Source: Bosea sp. RAC05 (GTDB taxonomy: Bacteria; Pseudomonadota; Alphaproteobacteria; Rhizobiales; Beijerinckiaceae). Taken from it: a DNA stretch of 64,000 bases. A model generated the notes under the pieces. That model was given only the letters and a program-made list of their open reading frames with translations. It ran no database searches and had not been told where the DNA came from. The stretch covers positions 2,466,001 to 2,530,000 of the forward strand of contig NZ_CP016464.1 in assembly GCF_001713455.1 (NCBI RefSeq), written 5' to 3'. Made by a program: the position numbers and the translations under genes. Position 1 is the stretch's first letter, and every line of letters begins with the position of its first letter. Shown here piece after piece: positions 62,810 through 64,000 of the stretch.

Positions 62810-63472
62810 ATGGAATTCGACCTCGCTTACCTGGCGGCCCAGCGGCCGGCGCTGATGCGCGGCCTGTGGCTGACCATTCAGGTCAGTGCCCTGTCCATCG
62901 GGCTGTCCATCGCGGTGGGGCTCTGCGGCGCGGCCATTCGCGTCCTGCAGGTGCCGGTGCTCGACAAGATCGTCGTGGCCTATGTGGAATTCATCCGCAA
63001 CACGCCGCTGCTCGCCCAGCTCTTCTTCATCTTCTACGGCTTGCCGGGGCTCGGCCTGAAGCTGTCCCTGTTCTGGTCGGGGGTCCTGAGCCTGACGCTC
63101 TGGGCCGGTGCCTACCAGATCGAGAACATTCGCGGCGGGCTCGAGACGGTCGGCAAGGGGTTGCGCGAGGCGGCCTTTTCGCTCGGTCTCTCGCCCTGGC
63201 GCTTCTTCCGGCTGATCGCCGCGCCGATGGCGGTCCGCGTCGGGCTGCCGTCGATGCTCAACACATCGATCTCGCTTCTCAAGAACTCCTCCTATCTCCA
63301 GGCGATCGGGCTCGCCGAGCTGACCTTCGTCGCGATCGACCGGATCTCGATGGACTTCCGCACGGTCGAGATGTTCGCGGCGATCTGCGTGATCTATCTC
63401 GCGCTCGTCCTCACGCTGTCCTTCTTCGCCAGCCGGCTCGAATACCGGCTGAACACCCCGTTCCGGACCTGA
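62810..63472 (+). CDS. Amino-acid ABC transporter permease, first subunit
   Basis: A 220-residue HisM/GlnP-type permease with about five helices. It contains YVEFIRNTPLLAQLFFIFYGLPGLG and the coupling-loop region with LREAAFSLGLSPWRFFRLI. It follows the binding-protein gene after a 72-bp gap that holds a hairpin. A second permease gene starts 10 bp downstream. Confidence 0.93.
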   Translation: MEFDLAYLAAQRPALMRGLWLTIQVSALSIGLSIAVGLCGAAIRVLQVPVLDKIVVAYVEFIRNTPLLAQLFFIFYGLPGLGLKLSLFWSGVLSLTLWAGAYQIENIRGGLETVGKGLREAAFSLGLSPWRFFRLIAAPMAVRVGLPSMLNTSISLLKNSSYLQAIGLAELTFVAIDRISMDFRTVEMFAAICVIYLALVLTLSFFASRLEYRLNTPFRT

Positions 63473-63482
63473 GGGCGGGGCG

Positions 63483-64000
63483 ATGGACCTCCTGATCAAG
63501 AACCTGCCCTTCATCCTCCAGGGCATCGCCATGACGCTGTCGCTGGCGCTGGCGACGCTGTTCTTCTCGACCCTCATCGCCTTCGTGCTGGGCACGCTGG
63601 CGACCTTGCGCTTCGCCTGGCTTCGGATCGCGGTGAAGGTCTATGTCGAGCTGTTCCGCGACATCCCCCTGATCGTGAACATCTTCTTCGTGTTCTTCGT
63701 CGCGCCGCTCTTCGGCCTCGAGCTGTCGCCCTTCGCCGCGGTCACGGTCGGTCTTTCGCTCTGGGGCAGCGCCAACGGCACCGAGATCGTCCGGGCCGGA
63801 TTCAACGCCGTGCCCCGGCACCAGTGGCAGAGCGCGGCCGCGCTCGGCCTGAAAGGCTGGGAGGTCTACCTCTTCATCGCCGGCCCGCAGGCGCTGCGCT
63901 CGATCCTGCCGCCCTTCGTCGGCCTGCTGACACTGCTCGTGCAGGCGACGTCGCTGGGCGCGCTCGTGGGGGTGACCGAGTTCTTCAAGGTCGGCCAGAT
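63483..64000 (+). CDS. Amino-acid ABC transporter permease, second subunit (3' end outside window)
   Basis: 172 codons are visible before the window ends. HisQ/GlnP-type permease features include YVELFRDIPLIVNIFFVFFVAP, RAGFNAVPRHQWQSAAALGLKGWEVY in pattern, and a late SLGALVGVTEFF segment. Only a short C-terminal part is missing compared with the usual about 215-residue length. An ATP-binding subunit is expected beyond the window. Confidence 0.92.
   Translation, partial: MDLLIKNLPFILQGIAMTLSLALATLFFSTLIAFVLGTLATLRFAWLRIAVKVYVELFRDIPLIVNIFFVFFVAPLFGLELSPFAAVTVGLSLWGSANGTEIVRAGFNAVPRHQWQSAAALGLKGWEVYLFIAGPQALRSILPPFVGLLTLLVQATSLGALVGVTEFFKVGQ

Overview
The window is GC-rich chromosomal DNA (roughly two thirds G+C) from an alphaproteobacterium. 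The divK-pleD pair, an EipB-type envelope protein, the urtABCDE operon, acdR/acdS, the neighbouring tig-clpP-clpX-lon protease genes and the style of the small intergenic palindromes all point to Hyphomicrobiales (Rhizobiales). A Bosea-like genus is my best guess from recalled protein similarity, but this was not tested. No rRNA genes, insertion sequences, integrases or CRISPR arrays are visible. Three tRNAs are present: Leu-TAG, Val-TAC and Asp-GTC.

From 0 to 30 kb the content is mostly core housekeeping. It holds a truncated glutathione S-transferase, a YffB-like reductase, tgt and queF (both queuosine genes), enolase, kdsA, and clpS-clpA. It also holds azlCD, a tightly overlapping five-gene minus-strand operon (RidA, GDPD, GNAT, 2H-like, HIT), eipB, dinB, divK-pleD, rpmG, and the NUDIX/DUF983/rnr operon. 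A 648-bp intergenic region at 29439-30086 carries two things. On the minus strand is a structured leader with a mini-ORF behind a perfect Shine-Dalgarno sequence. On the plus strand is a textbook sigma-54 promoter with an NtrC-like dyad for the urea transporter.

From 30 to 43 kb the genes concern nutrients. They include the urea ABC transporter urtABCDE, a PPK2 polyphosphate kinase, and an Lrp-type regulator divergent from ACC deaminase (acdR/acdS). Gluconate metabolism (gnd, gntK) follows, then a DoxX plus multicopper-oxidase-like pair in which the oxidase has lost half of its copper ligands.

From 43 to 52.5 kb is the protein quality-control block: tRNA-Leu, tig, clpP, clpX and lon, most followed by clear terminators. 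It ends with a chemoreceptor that has a haem-c type sensor motif and a tRNA-Val/tRNA-Asp pair.

From 52.8 to 64 kb is an accessory catabolic cluster. A TRAP transporter operon ending in a short-chain dehydrogenase is followed by a GntR regulator flanked by two copies of a TCTTGCATGCAAGA palindrome. Next come a cyclase-family hydrolase and a homoserine-dehydrogenase-like SAF-domain protein. A LysR regulator then faces a threonine-synthase-like PLP enzyme with an amino-acid ABC transporter that runs off the window end. The substrate of this cluster cannot be read from sequence. It is the best candidate here for an undescribed pathway.
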